From: Hyphodiscus hymeniophilus
Lineage: Eukaryota > Ascomycota > Leotiomycetes > Helotiales > Hyphodiscaceae
Assembly (NCBI GenBank): GCA_016508695.1
Contig: VNKQ01000009.1
Span: forward strand, 1,488,001-1,552,000
DNA: 64,000 nt
Direction: 5' to 3'
The position numbers and the translations under genes were made by a program. The notes beneath the pieces are model-generated. The model searched no databases. It was not told where the DNA came from and worked only from the letters and a program-made list of their open reading frames with translations. Within the stretch, counting starts at the first letter, position 1; the number at the start of each line of letters is the position of its first letter. Shown piece after piece: positions 61,214 through 64,000 of this stretch.

Positions 61214-62006
61214 TCACAAGGAAGCTGGAAACAGTGTGTAACCAGCCCCCTTCACGAAAGTCTGTGACCAAGGACCCTGCGAGGTTCCTTCAGCAAGACC
61301 AGTGTAGAAATCGCCGTGTGCCGGGCCATCTACAGCAAATTTAGCTGTTCCATCTGCCTTCCTCTCGTCGGCATAGTAGAATCTGAACGAAAGTGAGTGA
61401 TCTCCACTATTTTTGAGGAGTTTATACAAACTTGTAGCCTTTATCTTGGTAAGCCTTCGAAGCGGATTGAACGATATGTGAAGCTACGGATTTTCCAACT
61501 CCTAAATTTAGAAGCGGCGCCATGGTGACGGTATTGAGAATGTTGCCTGTGTAGATAAATGTCCGTGATGCTGTTTCGGGGAGAGCTTCGAATGCAAGGA
61601 CAGCTTCTTTGGCGGCGATGAAAACGCTACTAGCATTCACCTTGAGATCGCGTTCGAAGTCCTTCAAAGGAAGACTAAGTGGATCTTTGGGGTTGTTTCC
61701 GGTATGCGCAGCAGCTAGTCGAAAGTCAATGAAGAAGATATAATATGGAATTGAGATGGTACCATTGAAGACGACGACACTCGGAATGCCGAAACGCGAT
61801 TTGACCTTAGCAAATGCTTCGACGACAGAATTTGGATCAGAGAAGTCACTTCGGATGTTCAACTGATCTGAAGTGCTGTCCTCTTCTTTGAGACTTCGGG
61901 CCGCCAAGGCGATCTTGAATCCTTTTGCTGCGAATGCAAGTCCGACATGATGACCGATATTCCCACCAGCTCCAAGGATGAGTGCGACGGGAGAACTGGC
62001 AGGCAT
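61214..62006 (-). CDS. Short-chain dehydrogenase-fold protein, atypical active site
   Basis: Exons 62006..61763, 61714..61432 and 61382..61214 give 231 residues; ATG at 62006 starts MPASSPVALILGAGGNIG. The Rossmann glycine motif (LGAGGNIG) and a classical SDR order are clear: KGFKIALAARS, DFSDPNSVVEAF, FGIPSVVVFNAAAHTG (a splice creates the NAAA stretch), VNASSVFIAAKEAV, then RTFIYTGNILN. At the place of the catalytic YxxxK the sequence reads LGVGK, so the Lys is kept but the Tyr appears to be Leu. The C-terminus (DGPAHGDFYTGLAEGTSQGP) resembles fungal NAD(P)-binding relatives of this type. It may bind NAD(P) without normal dehydrogenase activity. It lies beside the Zn2Cys6 gene on the same strand. 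Confidence 0.85.
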
Positions 62007-62827
62007 GTTGTTGTCGTTATTTGCAATCACTCTGATTCGTATGGGGTCTTGGAGAGTATGGAGAGCTCGTTAACGAAACTGTTGGGACGAAATTTCTGTG
62101 AAGCAGCTTTACAGTTTCGCTTACCTGATTTGCTTGTAGTGAGTTCGATCACAGAGATACCATCTATGAAATTTACATACAACTAAAGAGAATGAAACGA
62201 GCCTTCAAATAGATGGTTGAGATATGCTGTGGCGACGTGTTGACCAATTGTCAACGGAGCACAGAGCACGGAGGGCAGTGACTTTCCCCTCCTGCTGATT
62301 GCTTAAGAAGTGAGAGCTCATATATCGTCTTTCAAGTCATGAATTAGGTAGATGTGGGCAACCCGAAATACGTCCTGCAATTTGCTGAAGCAGCCTTTCT
62401 TAAAAATCAGCTGTTGCTTCACCAACTCAAATGCTGCCCCCAGAAGGTGGCTAGGGTGGTCCCGGAGCGGAGCTTTCGGAGACTCCGGGGACTCGCTTCG
62501 AAAGCACCTTCTCGTAAGCAGAGAACGTGTTTCGGGTGCTCCAAAGTGTTTGCTGAGGTATTCTCTTCCAATCATCGCTTGACAGCCAGAGCCTTTCTGT
62601 AAAGCCATGATCTTTCCATGTCATTGTCATTTATTTGAGAGATTGTAATCTGCGTTGTGTGGAAACATACAGACGCAGTGCTGGAAGTTCCCCAATGAGA
62701 ACGATTCAAGGACATTGGAAAGCTTGTATGAGCAGGAAAAGAAACAGCGAATATCTTTGTATCAACGCACCAGAAAGGCAGAAACCTATCTTCTACCAAT
62801 TCGAAAAGAGAACTCTATCAATCCGAT
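62007..62827. other. Gene-free stretch
   Basis: About 820 bp between the SDR start and the flavoprotein pseudogene. It should contain the SDR promoter. Nothing else recognised. Confidence 0.45.
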
Positions 62828-63573
62828 ATGCTGGTTCCAAGAATTGCAATCATCCATGTGAGCTTTCACAACAATTCCGCATACGAACGAGAAATTGGGC
62901 CAACGGTATATAATACTCAACGTATGGACACATCGAGAGGCTTGCGCTGGCAGAGCTTGAAGGATTTAAGAAAGTTCGCGGGACAGCGACTATCCACCGG
63001 TAGAACTTCTCCACCAAGTGATCCCTCTCGACTCTATGAGACATCTCGCGGAGATACGCTTCCAAATGGAGTCCTTACCAGACGTATGCACCACCAAAGC
63101 CAGGCTATCTGGTCATCATTCCCGGCCAGATGACTAGATACGACGCCTTCTTGTTCGGTATGTCCTCGTCACCAGTGCTACAGCAACCCTCTTCCTAGAC
63201 TGCCACAGGTATTCCCACTCCTTTCGATTACACGCCTGCGCAATGCAAGACATTATGGGACTTCACAGGCCAGCGGACGAATCTAGGGCAAGTATTGCGG
63301 GTTTTTCATCTCGTCTGGGGCACAGGGCGACGGATAAGAATCATCGCGTTTACTTCTATGTCGACCCCGGCACAGCATGATTTTGCCTATCTATCGCTTA
63401 GGGGGAAGCTGACCGGCGAGGAGATGTAAGAGGTGGAAGCTTGCTTCGGCGTTGGAACGTTCATTGAAGCGATGGGACAGAGACAGCAAAGTAGGAAGGA
63501 ACTGGAGATAGCGACGGGTCGGGAGAAAGCTTACGAGTACCAGAGTGCGATTGTGATGGTGAAGTTCGAATAG
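62828..63573 (+). pseudogene. Decayed WrbA/Pst2-type flavodoxin-like quinone reductase
   Basis: The remains follow the family order: an N-terminal PRIAIIHVSF strand, ETLPNGVLTRRMH, then in another frame PPKPGYLVIIPGQ and RYDAFLFG, a normal intron (63158-63208), IPTPFDYTPAQCKTLWDFTG, and SMSTPAQHDFAYLSLRGK. After an in-frame TAA at 63427-63429 the same frame continues with GVGTFIEAMG, KELEIATGREKAYEY and a natural end (TAG at 63571). Both a frameshift near 63090 and the stop interrupt it, so it is probably non-functional. The family normally reduces quinones with FMN and NAD(P)H. The segment between the first strand and ETLPNG is poorly conserved. One defect could be a sequence error, but two argue for decay. 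Confidence 0.75.
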
Positions 63574-63912
63574 GAGTGCTAGTGATTTCTCGTGTCCGGG
63601 TCATCGCTGACAGAGTAGACAGCGACGAACTGTCTTTCCAAAAGGGGTCGTTAGCGATGTGCTCGACAGAAGTACAAGTGCCGGTGGATCACGTGATCTG
63701 CTTCGTTGCGCCTTTCCTCACAATAAATGTCACAGGAGCGTTTGACCGCCTCGGAATCACTGCACTACTCTCTATCACTGCTCTCTATAACGGAAAATCC
63801 GAGATGTCAGGTCAAAGGGGCTCCGGGTTCGTAATAAAAACAAAAATTAGACCACATACAACATCCATAACAGTTAAGTCCCGTCCCTCCCTGCCAGCGC
63901 AAATGCCCCATT
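63574..63912. other. Gene-free stretch
   Basis: About 340 bp with no recognised gene; one plus-strand open frame here has no similarity I can name. Confidence 0.4.
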
Positions 63913-64000
63913 TCAGTCTTTCAAAGGCAACATATTGACCATTGGTCCAAGAGGAACGCGCTGGATCCTCGGCGTATGAGCATAGCCCCTCTTGATCGCA
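63913..64000 (-). CDS. Possible 3' end of a gene running off the window
   Basis: The minus strand reads open from the window edge to a TGA at 63915-63913, ending AIKRGYAHTPRIQRVPLGPM and then VNMLPLKD. The composition looks like a real C-terminus, but only about 28 residues are visible and no family is recognised. Confidence 0.3.
   Translation of the reverse strand, partial: AIKRGYAHTPRIQRVPLGPMVNMLPLKD

Noticed and set aside
1..64000. CRISPR arrays, bacterial operons, insertion sequences or intact transposons
   Set aside because: The sequence is clearly fungal, and no regularly spaced repeats, transposase or reverse transcriptase motifs were seen.

Overview
The window is genomic DNA from a filamentous ascomycete (Pezizomycotina). 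The genes are split by short GT-AG introns of about 45-75 bp, and the protein families are fungal: Tel1 kinase, fungal Zn2Cys6 and bANK regulators, FSH1 hydrolase, CYP52-like P450 and an iterative PKS-NRPS. The genus cannot be fixed from the sequence alone. Exon boundaries below were worked out by hand from splice sites, reading phase and family conservation. For every complete multi-exon gene except the MFS transporter, the spliced length is an exact multiple of three.

Left part (1 to about 16 kb): the 3' two thirds of the DNA-damage kinase Tel1/ATM, a small DUF5071-like protein, a SAM-dependent methyltransferase (4 exons), a DUF7702-type membrane protein (3 exons), an FSH1-type serine hydrolase, a tiny Sin3-type PAH-domain protein with a second partial PAH-like segment beside it, and an unrecognised Gly/Met-rich protein.

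Middle part (about 17 to 55 kb): this looks like a secondary-metabolite gene region. It holds a CYP52-like P450, a DUF1479 dioxygenase-like protein, a UDP-glycosyltransferase, a 14-TM-type MFS exporter with an apparent one-base frameshift near its N-terminus, a bANK transcription factor (bZIP basic region plus four ankyrin repeats, the TOXE/APS2 architecture), a DUF1752 protein, a LovC-type trans-acting enoyl reductase, and a 3943-residue hybrid synthase. The synthase reads KS-AT-DH-MT-(psi-ER)-KR-ACP-C-A-PCP-R. The trans-ER and the synthase are divergent across a 1.6-kb shared promoter. The simplest reading is that the synthase and trans-ER build a reduced, C-methylated polyketide joined to one amino acid, which the R domain releases. 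The P450, dioxygenase and glycosyltransferase could decorate it, the MFS protein could export it, and the bANK protein could switch the genes on. Membership of the genes left of the bANK factor is inferred from proximity only.

Right part (55 to 64 kb): a CorA/Mnr2-type magnesium transporter (6 exons), a Zn2Cys6 transcription factor, a small SDR-fold protein that lacks the usual catalytic Tyr, a decayed WrbA-type flavoprotein pseudogene, and possibly the 3' end of another gene at the window edge. Intergenic regions contain diverged tandem duplications (20.2 kb and 40.1 kb), a GAAA microsatellite, a perfect palindrome and a weak tRNA-like A-box segment.
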